64,000 nucleotides of DNA, taken from Pseudomonadota bacterium. Its GTDB lineage: Bacteria > Pseudomonadota > Gammaproteobacteria > Burkholderiales > Rhodocyclaceae. A model generated the notes under the pieces. That model ran no database searches and was not told the origin of the DNA. It was given only the letters and a program-made list of their open reading frames with translations. The translations under genes and the position numbers were made by a program. The stretch's first letter is position 1. Each line of letters starts with the position of its first letter. This document shows, one piece after another, positions 23,008-33,674 of this stretch. The stretch is taken from assembly GCA_018241685.1 (NCBI GenBank), contig JAFEDJ010000031.1, forward strand, positions 1 through 64,000, given 5' to 3'.

Positions 23008-24581
23008 AAGCAGGCGCAGGCATTGCCGTCGGCCTCGCCGTCGCCCTCGCTGCCGGTGGCGGCTACTGGCTTGGGCAACGCCCCTCGGCCGGCGCGCAGC
23101 AGGCGGACAGCCCGGTCGCTGCGGCGCCGGACGGCGCGAAGCGGGAGCGCAAGCTGCTGTACTACCGCAACCCGATGGGCCTGCCGGATACGTCGCCGAC
23201 CCCCAAGAAGGACCCGATGGGGATGGACTACATCCCAGTCTATGAAGGCGAGGCGGACGACGCGCCAGCCGCGGCAGGAACGGTGAAGATCAGCACCGAC
23301 AAGGTCCAGAAGCTGGGCGTACGTACCGAAGCCGCCGAACTGCGCAGCCTCGAGCGCACGGTGCGTGCTGCTGGCCGGGTGGAGATCGACGAGCGGCGCA
23401 GCTTCGCGATCTCACCGAAATTCGAGGGTTACGTCGAGCGCCTGCATGTAAACGTGACCGGCCAGCCGGTCGCCAAGGGGCAACCATTGTTCGAGGTCTA
23501 TAGCCCGGAGCTGGTGTCTGCCCAGCGCGAATACGCCATCGCCGCCCAGGGCGTCGAAGCGCTCAAGGATGCAGGCAGCGAGGCGCAGAGCGGCATGAAG
23601 CAGCTTGCCGAATCCAGCCTGCTGCGCCTGCGCAACTGGGACATCTCGGAAGAGCAGATCCGTGCCCTCGCCAAGTCGGGCGCCACCAAGCGCACGCTCA
23701 CTTTCCGTTCGCCGGTGGCCGGCATCGTCACCGAGAAGAAAGCCCTGCAAGGCATGCGCTTCATGCCAGGCGAAGCCCTGTACCAGGTCGCCGACCTGTC
23801 GTCCGTGTGGGTGGTCGCCGACGTGTTCGAGCAGGACATCGGGCAAATCCGCAGCGGCAGCCCGGCCAGGGTACGCATCAACGCCTATCCGGACAAAGTC
23901 TTCGAGGGCAAGGTGAGCTATGTCTATCCGACCCTCAACGCTGAGACGCGGACCGTGCCCGTCCGCGTGGAGCTGGCCAATCCCGGCCTGCTGCTGAAGC
24001 CCGCGATGTTCGCGCAGCTGGAGCTGCCGGTCGGCGGACGGCAGCAGGTCGTGACCGTGCCGAACTCGGCGGTCATCGACAGCGGCACGCGCCAGATCGT
24101 CCTCGTCGCCCACGGCGAAGGCCGCTTCGAGCCGCGCGACGTGAAGCTGGGCAGCCGCAGTGAAAGCCACATCGAGGTACTGCAAGGCATCAAGGCCGGC
24201 GAGCAGGTCGTCGTCGCCGCCAACTTCCTGATCGACGCGGAGAGCAACCTGAAGGCCGCGCTGGACGGCTTCGGCCATGCGGACCATGGCAGCAAACAGA
24301 CCGCAGCACCTGCCAGCGTCGGCCATCGTACGGAAGGCACGGTGGAGGGTCTCGACCCCAAGGAGAACACCGTCACCCTCAGCCACGATCCGGTGCCCAG
24401 CCTCAAGTGGCCGGCGATGACCATGGACTTCAAGCTGGCCAATCCGGCCCTGCAGCAAGCGCTCAAGCCCGGCGCGCGGGTGAGCTTCGAGTTCGTCGAA
24501 CGCCAACCGGGAGAATGGGTGATCACGGCGGTCCAGCCGGCCGGCACCGCAGCAACAGCCAAGGCCCACGCTGGACACTGA
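23004..24581 (+). CDS. cusB: Heavy-metal efflux periplasmic adaptor CusB with fused CusF domain
   Basis: A 525-residue protein, longer than plain CusB (about 400). Residues 51-80 (LLYYRNPMGLPDTSP, KKDPMGMDYIPVY) are the heavy-metal-binding domain of CusB proteins. Residues about 90-420 are the barrel-sandwich, beta-barrel and membrane-proximal domains, with SPVAGIV and YVYPTLNAETRT. Residues about 434-512 are a complete CusF-like domain with LSHDPVPSLKWPAMTM, keeping His, Trp and both Met ligands. It links CusA to CusC and delivers metal to CusA. Confidence 0.92.
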   Translation: MKAGAGIAVGLAVALAAGGGYWLGQRPSAGAQQADSPVAAAPDGAKRERKLLYYRNPMGLPDTSPTPKKDPMGMDYIPVYEGEADDAPAAAGTVKISTDKVQKLGVRTEAAELRSLERTVRAAGRVEIDERRSFAISPKFEGYVERLHVNVTGQPVAKGQPLFEVYSPELVSAQREYAIAAQGVEALKDAGSEAQSGMKQLAESSLLRLRNWDISEEQIRALAKSGATKRTLTFRSPVAGIVTEKKALQGMRFMPGEALYQVADLSSVWVVADVFEQDIGQIRSGSPARVRINAYPDKVFEGKVSYVYPTLNAETRTVPVRVELANPGLLLKPAMFAQLELPVGGRQQVVTVPNSAVIDSGTRQIVLVAHGEGRFEPRDVKLGSRSESHIEVLQGIKAGEQVVVAANFLIDAESNLKAALDGFGHADHGSKQTAAPASVGHRTEGTVEGLDPKENTVTLSHDPVPSLKWPAMTMDFKLANPALQQALKPGARVSFEFVERQPGEWVITAVQPAGTAATAKAHAGH

Positions 24582-24594
24582 CAGGACCCCGCTC

Positions 24595-27500
24595 ATGCTC
24601 GCCAAGCTCATCGACTGGTCGGGGCGCAACCGCTTCCTGATCCTGCTCGCCACGCTGTTCATCGTCCTCGCCGGCATCTTTGCGGTGCTGCGCACGCCCA
24701 TTGACGCCCTGCCCGACCTCTCTGACGTACAGGTCATCGTTTACACCGAATATCCCGGCCAGGCGCCGCAGGTCGTCGAGGACCAGGTCACCTACCCGCT
24801 CACCACGGCCATGCTGTCGGTGCCCAAGTCAAAGGTGGTGCGCGGCTTCTCCTTCTTCGGCGCGTCCTTTGTCTATGTGATCTTCGAAGATGGCACCGAC
24901 ATCTACTGGGCCCGCTCACGGGTCCTCGAGTACCTCAACTTCGCCGCCGGCCGCATGCCCAAAGGCGTGACTCCACAGATCGGGCCAGACGCCACCGGAG
25001 TCGGCTGGGTCTATCAATACGCGCTGATCGCCAAGGAGAAGACCCTCGCCGAGCTGCGCACGATCCAGGACTGGTATCTGCGCTACCAGCTGGCCAAGGC
25101 CCACGGCGTCGCCGAGGTCGCCTCCATCGGCGGCTTCGTGCAGACCTACCAGGTCACCGTCGATCCGGTGAAGCTGCGCGCCTACGGCATTCCGCTGATG
25201 AAGGTCGCCCAGGTGATCCGCGACTCCAACCGGGACGTGGGTGGCCGCGTGGTGGAAATGGCCGAGACCGAGTACATGGTGCGCGGCAAGGGCTACCTGC
25301 GCGGCAAGGACGACATCGGGGCGCTGGTGGTCAAGGCCGAGGGCGGCACGTCGGTGCTGGTCCGCGACATCGCCCGCGTCGAGTTGGCGCCGGACGAACG
25401 CCGCGGGCTCACCGAGCTGAACGGCGACGGCGAAGTGGTGGCCGGCATCGCGATGGCCCGCTACGGCCAGAACGCACTGGAGGTCATCCACAACCTGAAG
25501 TACAAGATCGCCGAGATCGGCCCCGGCCTGCCGGAGGGCGTGTCGGTACAGACCGTCTATGACCGCTCCGAGCTGATCCACCGCGCCATTGAAACCCTGA
25601 AGAGCACACTGATCGAGGAGTCGCTCATCGTGGCACTGGTCTGCGTGGTCTTCCTGCTCCATGTGCGCAGCGCGCTGGTGGCGATCCTGATGCTGCCGGT
25701 GGGCGTGCTGATGGCCTTCATCGCCATGCGCCTGCTGGGCATGAACTCCAACCTGATGAGCCTTGGCGGCATCGCCATTGCGATCGGCGCGATGATCGAC
25801 GCCGCCATCGTGATGATCGAGAACGCCCACAAGCACCTGGAGCGTCTGCCGGAAGGGCACACCACCGCCGAGCGTTTCGAGGCCATGCTGGCCGCCTGCA
25901 AGGAGGTCGGCCCGGCGCTGTTCTTCTCGCTCTTGATCATCACCGTCTCCTTCCTGCCGGTGTTCACGCTGGAAGGCCAGGAAGGCCGCCTGTTCTCGCC
26001 GCTGGCCTATACCAAGACCTTCTCGATGGCCGCTGCGGCGCTGCTGTCGGTAACGCTGGTGCCGGTGCTGATGCTGCTGTTCATCCGCGGCAAGATCATG
26101 CCGGAGGCGAAGAACCCGGTTAACCGGACGCTGATCTGGCTGTACCGGCCGATCATCGCCACGGTGATGCGCAGGAAGAAGCTGACCATCGCACTGGCCG
26201 TACTCACCCTGATCGTGTCTGTCTATCCGGCGTCCCGCCTGGGTTCCGAATTCATGCCCACGCTGAACGAAGGCACCCTCCTCTACATGCCCACGTCCCT
26301 GCCCGGCATGTCGATGACCAAGGCCGCCGAGCTGATGCAGACCCAGGACAAAATCATCAAGAGCTTCCCCGAGGTGGAGTCGGTGTTCGGCAAGGCCGGC
26401 CGCGCCAACACCGCCACCGACCCAGCGCCGCCGGAGATGTTCGAGACGGTCATCAACCTCAAGCCCCAGTCCGAATGGCGGCCAGGCATGACCACCGACA
26501 AACTGATCGCCGAACTGGACAAGGCCTTGCAGTTCCCCGGCGTCGCCAATGCCTGGACGATGCCGATCAAGGCCCGCACCGACATGCTGTCCACCGGCAT
26601 CCGCACGCCGATCGGCATCAAGGTCTTCGGCAAGGATCTGGACGAAATGGAGAAGCTGGCCAAAGAGATCGAGGCCGTCGTGAAGACCGTGCCCGGCACC
26701 ACGAGCGCCTTCGCCGAGCGCATCACTGGCGGCTTCTATCTGGACATCGAGCCGGACCGGGAACAACTGGCCCGCTACGGCCTCGCCGTCGGTGACCTGC
26801 AGGACGTCATCGCCAGCGCGCTCGGCGGCGAGATGGTCACCACCACCGTCGAAGGCCGCGAGCGTTTTGGCGTCACGGTGCGCTACCCGCGCGAACTGCG
26901 CTCCGATCCCCAGCAGATCGCCAGCCAGGTGCTGGTGCCGACGATGGGCGGCGCGATGGTGCCGCTCGGCCAACTCGCCCGTGTCGGCATCGCCAAGGGC
27001 ACACCGGGCATCCGCACCGAGAACGCGCTGCTCTCCGCTTACATCTATGTGGACATCCGCGACCGCGACATCGGTGGCTACGTAGCTGACGCGAAGAAGG
27101 CCGTCGCCGACCAGATCAAGTTTCCGCCGGGCTACTACGTGAGTTGGAGCGGCCAGTTCGAGTACATGGAGCGGGCCGTCGAAAAGATGAAGATCGTCAT
27201 CCCGATCACTCTGCTGACCATCTTCGTGCTGCTCTACCTCAACTTCCGGCGCATCACCGAAACGCTAATCGTCATGCTGTCGGTGCCCTTCGCGCTGGTC
27301 GGCGGCGTATGGCTGATGTGGCTGCTCGGCTACAACCTGTCCGTCGCAGTCGCCGTCGGCTTCATCGCGCTGGCCGGTGTCGCGGCGGAAACGGGCGTGG
27401 TGATGCTGATATACCTGGACCACGCCTGGGAGGCCGTGAAGGCCGAATGCCGCGCGGAAGGCCGGACACCCCATGTTGGCGACCTGTACGAAGCGGTGAT

Positions 27501-27729
27501 GGAAGGCGCCGTCGAACGCGTGCGCCCGAAGATGATGACCGTCGTCGCGATCATGGCCGGCCTGCTACCGATCATGTGGAGCACCGGCACCGGCTCCGAA
27601 GTCATGAGCCGCATCGCCGCACCGATGGTCGGCGGCATGATTTCCTCCACAGTGCTGACCCTTGCAGTGATCCCGGCGATCTACGCGCTGGTCAAGCAAT
27701 GGCGGCTGGCACGAAGCCTGGAAAACTGA
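24595..27729 (+). CDS. cusA: Heavy-metal RND transporter CusA (Cu+/Ag+ type)
   Basis: A 1044-residue protein of normal HME-RND length, with twelve membrane helices in two blocks separated by two large periplasmic loops. TPIDALPDLSDVQV, AIGAMIDAAIVMIENAH and SGQFEYMERA are characteristic. RTDMLSTGIRTPIGIKV contains the Met equivalent to Met623 of E. coli CusA, and LPGMSMTKA matches the Met573 region, favouring monovalent copper/silver over divalent zinc/cobalt. It pumps ions from periplasm or cytoplasm through CusB and CusC using the proton gradient. Confidence 0.95.
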   Translation: MLAKLIDWSGRNRFLILLATLFIVLAGIFAVLRTPIDALPDLSDVQVIVYTEYPGQAPQVVEDQVTYPLTTAMLSVPKSKVVRGFSFFGASFVYVIFEDGTDIYWARSRVLEYLNFAAGRMPKGVTPQIGPDATGVGWVYQYALIAKEKTLAELRTIQDWYLRYQLAKAHGVAEVASIGGFVQTYQVTVDPVKLRAYGIPLMKVAQVIRDSNRDVGGRVVEMAETEYMVRGKGYLRGKDDIGALVVKAEGGTSVLVRDIARVELAPDERRGLTELNGDGEVVAGIAMARYGQNALEVIHNLKYKIAEIGPGLPEGVSVQTVYDRSELIHRAIETLKSTLIEESLIVALVCVVFLLHVRSALVAILMLPVGVLMAFIAMRLLGMNSNLMSLGGIAIAIGAMIDAAIVMIENAHKHLERLPEGHTTAERFEAMLAACKEVGPALFFSLLIITVSFLPVFTLEGQEGRLFSPLAYTKTFSMAAAALLSVTLVPVLMLLFIRGKIMPEAKNPVNRTLIWLYRPIIATVMRRKKLTIALAVLTLIVSVYPASRLGSEFMPTLNEGTLLYMPTSLPGMSMTKAAELMQTQDKIIKSFPEVESVFGKAGRANTATDPAPPEMFETVINLKPQSEWRPGMTTDKLIAELDKALQFPGVANAWTMPIKARTDMLSTGIRTPIGIKVFGKDLDEMEKLAKEIEAVVKTVPGTTSAFAERITGGFYLDIEPDREQLARYGLAVGDLQDVIASALGGEMVTTTVEGRERFGVTVRYPRELRSDPQQIASQVLVPTMGGAMVPLGQLARVGIAKGTPGIRTENALLSAYIYVDIRDRDIGGYVADAKKAVADQIKFPPGYYVSWSGQFEYMERAVEKMKIVIPITLLTIFVLLYLNFRRITETLIVMLSVPFALVGGVWLMWLLGYNLSVAVAVGFIALAGVAAETGVVMLIYLDHAWEAVKAECRAEGRTPHVGDLYEAVMEGAVERVRPKMMTVVAIMAGLLPIMWSTGTGSEVMSRIAAPMVGGMISSTVLTLAVIPAIYALVKQWRLARSLEN

Positions 27730-27798
27730 AGAGCAGCCCGAAGTCACTACGCTTCGGGCCGCACCTGAAAACACCGCAAAAAAAAGCAGAAAACAAAA

Positions 27799-27835
27799 AG
27801 GCCTCGAGCGACGGCAAGCCGCTCAAGGCCTTTTT
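27799..27835. terminator. Bidirectional terminator between convergent cusA and lon
   Basis: AGGCCTCGAGCG (27799-27810) pairs with CGCTCAAGGCCT (27820-27831) with one mismatch. T residues follow on the + strand and A residues precede, so it can stop transcription from both sides. Confidence 0.85.
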
Positions 27836-27892
27836 GTTGACCTGAAGTCCTACATCAACCCGACGAGTTGATGCAGGCGACAGACAAGCCGA

Positions 27893-30310
27893 TCAATGCT
27901 TCACGACCCCGCCGTTGTCCGGGGTCTCCGCCGGAGCGGCAACAGCCACCTCGGCAGCCGGCACGTCCGGCAGCGGCTCCGGCTTGCGCTCCAGCGCGTG
28001 CTCAAGCACCTGGTCGATCCACTTCACCGGGATGATCTCCAGCGCGTTCTTCACGTTGTCCGGAATGTCGGTGAGGTCCTTGACGTTTTCCTCGGGGATC
28101 AGCGCCGTACGGATGCCGCCACGGACGGCAGCCAGCAGCTTCTCCTTCAGGCCGCCGATGGGCAGGACTTCGCCGCGCAGCGTGATTTCGCCAGTCATCG
28201 CCACATCGCAGCGCACCGGAATACCGGTCAGCACGGACACCAGGCCGGTACTGATGGCGATACCCGCCGACGGACCATCCTTGGGAATCGCGCCTTCCGG
28301 CAGGTGGATGTGGATGTCGGACTTCTGGTAGAAATCCTCCTGGATGCCCAGGGACTTGGAACGCCGACGCACCACCGACAGAGCCGCCTGGATGGACTCC
28401 TGCATGACCTCGCCGAGCTTGCCGGTAGTCATGATCTTGCCCTTGCCCGGCAGTGCCACTGCTTCGACGGTCAGCAGTTCACCACCCACTTCGGTCCACG
28501 CGAGGCCGGTGACCTGGCCGATCTGGTTTTCCTTCTCGGCAACGCCGTAGGAGTACTTGCGCACCCCCAGGTACTTGTCGAGGGTCTTGGCATTGACGAT
28601 CACCTTGGCCTTGCGCTTGCCGAGGACCAGCGCCTTCACGACCTTGCGGCAGACCTTGGACACTTCGCGCTCAAGACCGCGCACACCCGCTTCGCGAGTG
28701 TAGAAGCGGACGATGTCGCGGATCGCGTCTTCGGTGACCGACAGTTCCTCGCGCTTGATCCCGTTGTTCTTCATCTGCTTCGGAACAAGGTAGCGCTGGG
28801 CGATGTTCACCTTCTCGTCTTCGGTGTAGCCGGACAGGCGGATCACCTCCATCCGGTCGAGCAGCGGCGCCGGGATGTTGAGGGTGTTGGCGGTGGCCAC
28901 GAACATCACATCCGACAAGTCGTATTCCACCTCGATGTAGTGGTCCACGAAAGTCGAGTTCTGTTCCGGGTCGAGCACCTCGAGCAGCGCCGAAGACGGA
29001 TCGCCACGGAAGTCCTGGCCCATCTTGTCCACTTCGTCGAGCAGAAACAGCGGGTTGCGCACCGCAACCTTGGACATGTTCTGCAGGATCTTGCCCGGCA
29101 TCGAGCCGATATAGGTCCGACGGTGGCCACGGATCTCGGCCTCGTCACGGACACCGCCGAGACTCATGCGCACGAACTTGCGGTTGGTGGCACGGGCCAC
29201 CGACTGGCCAAGGGAGGTCTTGCCGACGCCCGGGGGGCCGACGAGGCACAGGATCGGCGCCTTCAGCTTGTCGACACGCTGCTGCACGGCAAGATACTCG
29301 AGGATGCGTTCCTTGACCTTCTCGAGGCCATAGTGCTCGGTGTCGAGAACCTTCTCGGCTTCAGCCAGGTCCTTGCTGATGCGCGACTTCTTCTTCCACG
29401 GCAGGCCGACGAGGGTCTCGATGTAGTTGCGGACCACGGTCGCCTCGGCGGACATCGGCGACATCAGGCGCAGCTTCTTGAGCTCAGCCTGGGCCTTGGC
29501 GGTGGCTTCCTTGGTCATGCCGGAAGCCTTGATCTTCTTCTCCATCTCCTCGAGATCGGCGCCGTCCTCGCCCTCGCCGAGCTCCTTCTGGATGGCCTTG
29601 ACCTGCTCGTTGAGGTAGTACTCGCGCTGGCTCTTCTCCATCTGGCGCTTGACGCGGCCACGGATGCGCTTTTCGACCTGGAGGATGTCCAGCTCCGTTT
29701 CGAGCTGGTTGAGGAGGCGCTCGAGACGCTGACCGGCATCGAACATCTCGAGGATTTCCTGCTTCTGCTCGAGTTTCAGCGGCAGATGCGCGGCGATGGT
29801 GTCGGCAAGCCGACCCGGTTCCTCGATGCCCGACAGGGAGCTGAGGATTTCCGGCGGAATCTTCTTGTTGAGCTTAACGTACTGGTCGAACTGGCTGATG
29901 ATGGCCCGGCGCATCGCCTCGACTTCGTTGTTCGGCACATCGGCCAGCGGCATCGGCTGGGCCTTGGCGACGAACAGGGTGCGCAGGTCTTCGACGGACA
30001 CCACGCGGGCACGCTGCACACCTTCCACCAGCACCTTCACGGTGCCGTCAGGCAGCTTGAGCATCTGCAGAATGTTGGCGATACAACCGAGATCGTAAAG
30101 GTCTTCCGCCGACGGCTCGTCCTTCGCAGCGGACTTCTGAGCCACCAGCAGGATGCTCTTGCCGGCCTCCATGGCGTTCTCGAGCGCCTTGATGGATTTG
30201 GGGCGCCCCACGAACAGCGGGATCACCATGTGGGGAAACACCACTACGTCGCGCAGCGGCAGCAGCGGGAGTTCGATCTGTTCTTCGGGGAGGTCAAGCG
30301 TGCTCGACAT
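27893..30310 (-). CDS. lon: ATP-dependent protease La
   Basis: An 805-residue protein, full length. The N-terminal substrate-binding domain starts with [19 protein letters not shown]. The AAA+ module has GPPGVGKTS (Walker A), and the C-terminal protease domain has the catalytic Ser in KDGPSAGIA and Lys in [10 protein letters not shown]. It degrades misfolded and regulatory proteins. It follows clpX on the same strand, with its own sigma-32-like promoter in the 86-base gap, and AAAGGA before the ATG. Confidence 0.97.
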   Translation of the reverse strand: MSSTLDLPEEQIELPLLPLRDVVVFPHMVIPLFVGRPKSIKALENAMEAGKSILLVAQKSAAKDEPSAEDLYDLGCIANILQMLKLPDGTVKVLVEGVQRARVVSVEDLRTLFVAKAQPMPLADVPNNEVEAMRRAIISQFDQYVKLNKKIPPEILSSLSGIEEPGRLADTIAAHLPLKLEQKQEILEMFDAGQRLERLLNQLETELDILQVEKRIRGRVKRQMEKSQREYYLNEQVKAIQKELGEGEDGADLEEMEKKIKASGMTKEATAKAQAELKKLRLMSPMSAEATVVRNYIETLVGLPWKKKSRISKDLAEAEKVLDTEHYGLEKVKERILEYLAVQQRVDKLKAPILCLVGPPGVGKTSLGQSVARATNRKFVRMSLGGVRDEAEIRGHRRTYIGSMPGKILQNMSKVAVRNPLFLLDEVDKMGQDFRGDPSSALLEVLDPEQNSTFVDHYIEVEYDLSDVMFVATANTLNIPAPLLDRMEVIRLSGYTEDEKVNIAQRYLVPKQMKNNGIKREELSVTEDAIRDIVRFYTREAGVRGLEREVSKVCRKVVKALVLGKRKAKVIVNAKTLDKYLGVRKYSYGVAEKENQIGQVTGLAWTEVGGELLTVEAVALPGKGKIMTTGKLGEVMQESIQAALSVVRRRSKSLGIQEDFYQKSDIHIHLPEGAIPKDGPSAGIAISTGLVSVLTGIPVRCDVAMTGEITLRGEVLPIGGLKEKLLAAVRGGIRTALIPEENVKDLTDIPDNVKNALEIIPVKWIDQVLEHALERKPEPLPDVPAAEVAVAAPAETPDNGGVVKH

Positions 30311-30339
30311 GATTATTCCTTTAAAGGCACTAAGGCCCC

Positions 30340-30368
30340 ATATGGGGCCCTAGCGACATCAATTCAAG
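30340..30368 (-). promoter_or_regulatory. Sigma-32 (heat-shock) promoter of lon
   Basis: On the - strand CTTGAA (30368-30363) and CCCCATAT (30347-30340) are separated by 15 bases, matching the CTTGAA/CCCCATnT heat-shock consensus. The -10 element is embedded in a 16-bp perfect palindrome GGCCCCATATGGGGCC (30334-30349). The lon start codon lies 30 bases downstream. Confidence 0.8.
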
Positions 30369-30394
30369 CAGTCCTGCGAAAAACTTCTGCTTGA
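30364..30394 (-). repeat. Inverted repeat between clpX and lon
   Basis: TCAAGCAG (30364-30371) and CTGCTTGA (30387-30394) can form an 8-bp hairpin just after clpX. It has no T run directly behind it, so it may be a transcript-stabilising or weak terminator structure; it overlaps the -35 of the lon promoter. Confidence 0.45.
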
Positions 30395-30396
30395 TG

Positions 30397-31668
30397 TCAG
30401 TTGGAGCCGGAGACCTTGGGTTGATCGGCGTACATCAGGATCGGTTTGGCGCTGCCATCGATCATGCCTTCGTCGATCACTACCTTGGAAACATTTTCCA
30501 TGGAAGGCAGTTCGTACATCGTATCCAGCAGCGTGGCTTCGAGAATCGAGCGCAGGCCGCGGGCACCCGTCTTGCGCTTCAGCGCCTTGCGGGCAATCGC
30601 CTGCAGGGCCGCCGGACGCACTTCGAGTTCGACGCCTTCCATCGAGAAGAGTTTCTGATACTGCTTGATCAGCGCGTTCTTCGGTTCGATGAGGATCTGG
30701 ATCAGCGCATCTTCGTCCAACTCCTGCAGCGTCGCGACCACCGGCAGACGACCGATCAGTTCGGGGATGAGGCCGAACTTGATCAGATCGCCGGGCTCCA
30801 CTTCACGCAGGGACTCGGACAGATCCTTGTTCTCGCTGCTCTTCACTTCCGCGCCGAAACCGATACCGACCTTCTCGGTACGGTTGCGGATCACCTTGTC
30901 GAGGCCGTCGAAGGCGCCGCCACAGACGAACAGGATGTTGGTGGTATCCACCTGCACGAAATCCTGATTCGGATGCTTGCGGCCGCCCTGCGGCGGAACC
31001 GACGCGATGGTGCCTTCGATGAGCTTCAGCAGCGCCTGCTGCACGCCTTCGCCGGACACGTCACGGGTGATCGACGGATTGTCGGACTTGCGGGAGATCT
31101 TATCGATCTCGTCGATGTAGACGATGCCCTGCTGGGCCTTGTCCACCTCATAGTCGCATTTCTGAAGCAACTTCTGGATGATGTTCTCGACGTCCTCGCC
31201 GACATAACCGGCTTCGGTGAGAGTCGTCGCATCCGCCATCACGAAGGGCACATTGAGAAGGCGTGCCAGGGTCTGGGCGAGCAGGGTCTTGCCGGAGCCC
31301 GTCGGGCCGACCAGCAGGATGTTGCTCTTCGACAGCTCGACTTCGTCATGGGTCTTCGACAGGTGGCGCAGCCGCTTGTAGTGGTTGTACACCGCCACGG
31401 AGAGGATGCGCTTCGCCGAAGCCTGGCCGATCACATACTGGTCGAGGATCGCGCTGATCTCCTTCGGAGACGGCAACTCGCCCTTGACACCCTTGGCACC
31501 ACCGGTGTCTGCAGTAATCTCATCGCGAATGATGTCGTTGCAGAGCTCGATGCACTCATCGCAGATGAACACGGACGGACCCGCGATCAGCTTGCGGACC
31601 TCGTGTTGGCTCTTGCCGCAGAACGAGCAATACAAGAGCTTTTCACCGCTTGTTTTCTTGTCCGCCAT
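30397..31668 (-). CDS. clpX: ATP-dependent Clp protease, ATP-binding subunit ClpX
   Basis: A 423-residue protein. The N-terminal zinc finger is [13 protein letters not shown] with CDECIELC. Walker A is [12 protein letters not shown] and Walker B is [10 protein letters not shown]. The ClpP-binding loop and small domain follow. It unfolds tagged substrates and feeds ClpP, whose gene lies directly upstream in the same operon. Confidence 0.97.
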   Translation of the reverse strand: MADKKTSGEKLLYCSFCGKSQHEVRKLIAGPSVFICDECIELCNDIIRDEITADTGGAKGVKGELPSPKEISAILDQYVIGQASAKRILSVAVYNHYKRLRHLSKTHDEVELSKSNILLVGPTGSGKTLLAQTLARLLNVPFVMADATTLTEAGYVGEDVENIIQKLLQKCDYEVDKAQQGIVYIDEIDKISRKSDNPSITRDVSGEGVQQALLKLIEGTIASVPPQGGRKHPNQDFVQVDTTNILFVCGGAFDGLDKVIRNRTEKVGIGFGAEVKSSENKDLSESLREVEPGDLIKFGLIPELIGRLPVVATLQELDEDALIQILIEPKNALIKQYQKLFSMEGVELEVRPAALQAIARKALKRKTGARGLRSILEATLLDTMYELPSMENVSKVVIDEGMIDGSAKPILMYADQPKVSGSN

Positions 31669-31706
31669 TACTGCCCTTTCTCTCTGTACTTGAAGCTAGA
31701 AGACCA

Positions 31707-32351
31707 TCAAACCACGTCGTTGCGGCTGGTCAGGACCTTGTCCACCAGGCCGTAACGGACGGCTTCTTCCGAAGACATGAAGTTGTCCCGATCGGTGTCG
31801 CGCTCGATCTGTTCGACGGCCTGGCCGGTGTGCTTGGCCAGCATGTCGTTGAGCTTAGCGCGCAGGGACAGGATTTCGCGGGCATGGATTTCGATATCCG
31901 ACGCCTGGCCCTGGAAACCGCCCAGCGGCTGGTGAATCATGATCCGCGAGTTGGGCAGCGAGAAACGCTTGCCCTTCTCGCCGGCCGCCAGCAGGAAGGC
32001 GCCCATGCTCGCAGCCTGCCCGATGCACAGCGTGCTGACATTGGGCTTGATGAACTGCATGGTGTCGTAGATCGCCATCCCTGCGGTGACCGAACCGCCG
32101 GGGGAGTTGATGTAGAAGAAGATGTCCTTGTCCGGGTTCTCCGACTCAAGGAACAACAACTGGGCAACGATCAGGTTGGCCGTTACATCATTGACCGGAC
32201 CAACCAGGAACACCACCCGCTCCTTGAGAAGACGCGAGTAGATGTCGTACGAGCGCTCACCGCGGCCGCTCTGTTCGACAACCATCGGGATCAGGCCGAG
32301 GCCGACCGGGTCCCAGTCAGTACGGGAATTCGGGGGTGTAAAGGGATTCAT
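31707..32351 (-). CDS. clpP: ATP-dependent Clp protease, proteolytic subunit ClpP
   Basis: A 214-residue protein. The serine triad is visible: Ser in [11 protein letters not shown], His in MIHQPLGG, Asp in DTDRDNFMS. It forms the tetradecameric chamber that works with ClpX or ClpA. The gene lies 21 bases after tig and 38 bases before clpX on the same strand, the usual tig-clpP-clpX operon. Confidence 0.97.
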   Translation of the reverse strand: MNPFTPPNSRTDWDPVGLGLIPMVVEQSGRGERSYDIYSRLLKERVVFLVGPVNDVTANLIVAQLLFLESENPDKDIFFYINSPGGSVTAGMAIYDTMQFIKPNVSTLCIGQAASMGAFLLAAGEKGKRFSLPNSRIMIHQPLGGFQGQASDIEIHAREILSLRAKLNDMLAKHTGQAVEQIERDTDRDNFMSSEEAVRYGLVDKVLTSRNDVV

Positions 32352-32372
32352 TTGCCGTTGCCTTCCGCGGAA

Positions 32373-33674
32373 TTAAGCCGCATTACCCATCAAGTCGTCA
32401 AAAGAAGTGGCGACATCGGTCGTCTTGGCATTGCTGACGACCCACTCGACCACATTGTCCTCGATCACCAGAGCCTCGGCCTGGGCCAGGCGCTGGGGCT
32501 GCGAGTAGTACCAGCTCACGACCTCAGTCGGGTCTTCGTAGCTTGCTGCAAAATCTTCGATCACGGCACGGATCTGCTCGGGCTTGGCCAGCAGGTCCTT
32601 GCTCTTGACCAGCTCGGACATGATCAGACCCAATTTGACGCGACGCACGGCCTGCTCGGCAAACCAGGCGGGCTCGATCGGCAGGTCCTTGGTCTTCATG
32701 CCGCGGGCTTCGAAATCCTTCTTGGCGTTCTCGGCCAGCTGATTGGACTCCTGCTCGACCAGCGCCTTCGGCACTTCGATCGGATGGGTCTCGATCAGCA
32801 CGTTCATCACACGCTCCTTCAGCTTGGCCTGCACGCGGCGCTTCACTTCGCGCTCCAGGTTGGCCTTCACTTCTTCGCGCATCTTGGTCACGTCGCCGTC
32901 GGCGACGCCCAGGGACCGGGCAAACTCCGCATCGATCTCGGGCAGCTTGGGCTCTTCGACCTTTTTCAGCACGACTTCGAACTGCACGGTCTGATCAGCC
33001 AGATGAGCAGCGTGGTAGTCAGCCGGGAAGGTCATGTCGAAAGTCTTGCTCTCGCCGACGTTCAGACCCAGCACAGCGGTTTCGAAATCCTTGAGCATCT
33101 GGCCGCCGCCGATCACGAACGGGAAGTCGGTCGCCTTGCCGCCGTCGAACTCAACACCATCCTTGCGGCCGGTGAAGTCCACCGTCACGCGGTCGCCGTC
33201 CTGGGCAGCACGTTCGACGGGCACAAAAGTGGTGCGCTGCTTGCGCAGCACGTCCAGCGTCTTGTCCACTTCGGCGTCGCCGACGGCCAGCTGGGGACGT
33301 TCGACTTCCTGGCCACTCACGTCACTGATCACGATTTCCGGGTAGACCTCGAAAACGGCGCTGAATTCCAGCACGTCGGTCGCGGTGGATTCCTTCGGCT
33401 CGATGCTCGGGTAGCCGGCCACGCGCAGACTCTGGGCGCGGATCTGTTCGCCAAGGGCCTTTTCGACGGCAGCACCGATAGCCTCGGAGCGGGCCTGCGG
33501 GCCATAGGACTGGGCGACCAGACGGTACGGCACCTTGCCCGGACGGAAGCCCGGCATCTTGACGGTACGAGCCATCTGCTTCAGACGCGCTTCGACGTCC
33601 TTGTCGATTTCGGACAGCTGCACGGACATGTCGATACGGCGCTCGAGCGCGCTCACGGTAACCTGGTTGCTCAT
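32373..33674 (-). CDS. tig: Trigger factor, ribosome-bound chaperone and prolyl isomerase
   Basis: A 433-residue protein; I chose the ATG at 33674 (MSNQVTVSALERRIDM), the family's usual N-terminus, over longer upstream frames. The ribosome-binding signature GFRPGKVP is at residues 42-49. A central FKBP-type PPIase domain (VTVDFTGRKDG) and the C-terminal helical chaperone arm follow. It helps fold nascent chains and is first in the tig-clpP-clpX-lon cluster. Confidence 0.96.
   Translation of the reverse strand: MSNQVTVSALERRIDMSVQLSEIDKDVEARLKQMARTVKMPGFRPGKVPYRLVAQSYGPQARSEAIGAAVEKALGEQIRAQSLRVAGYPSIEPKESTATDVLEFSAVFEVYPEIVISDVSGQEVERPQLAVGDAEVDKTLDVLRKQRTTFVPVERAAQDGDRVTVDFTGRKDGVEFDGGKATDFPFVIGGGQMLKDFETAVLGLNVGESKTFDMTFPADYHAAHLADQTVQFEVVLKKVEEPKLPEIDAEFARSLGVADGDVTKMREEVKANLEREVKRRVQAKLKERVMNVLIETHPIEVPKALVEQESNQLAENAKKDFEARGMKTKDLPIEPAWFAEQAVRRVKLGLIMSELVKSKDLLAKPEQIRAVIEDFAASYEDPTEVVSWYYSQPQRLAQAEALVIEDNVVEWVVSNAKTTDVATSFDDLMGNAA

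Noticed and set aside
27896..30394. 832-codon + strand open frame opposite lon
   Set aside because: Shadow of lon; no plausible domains.
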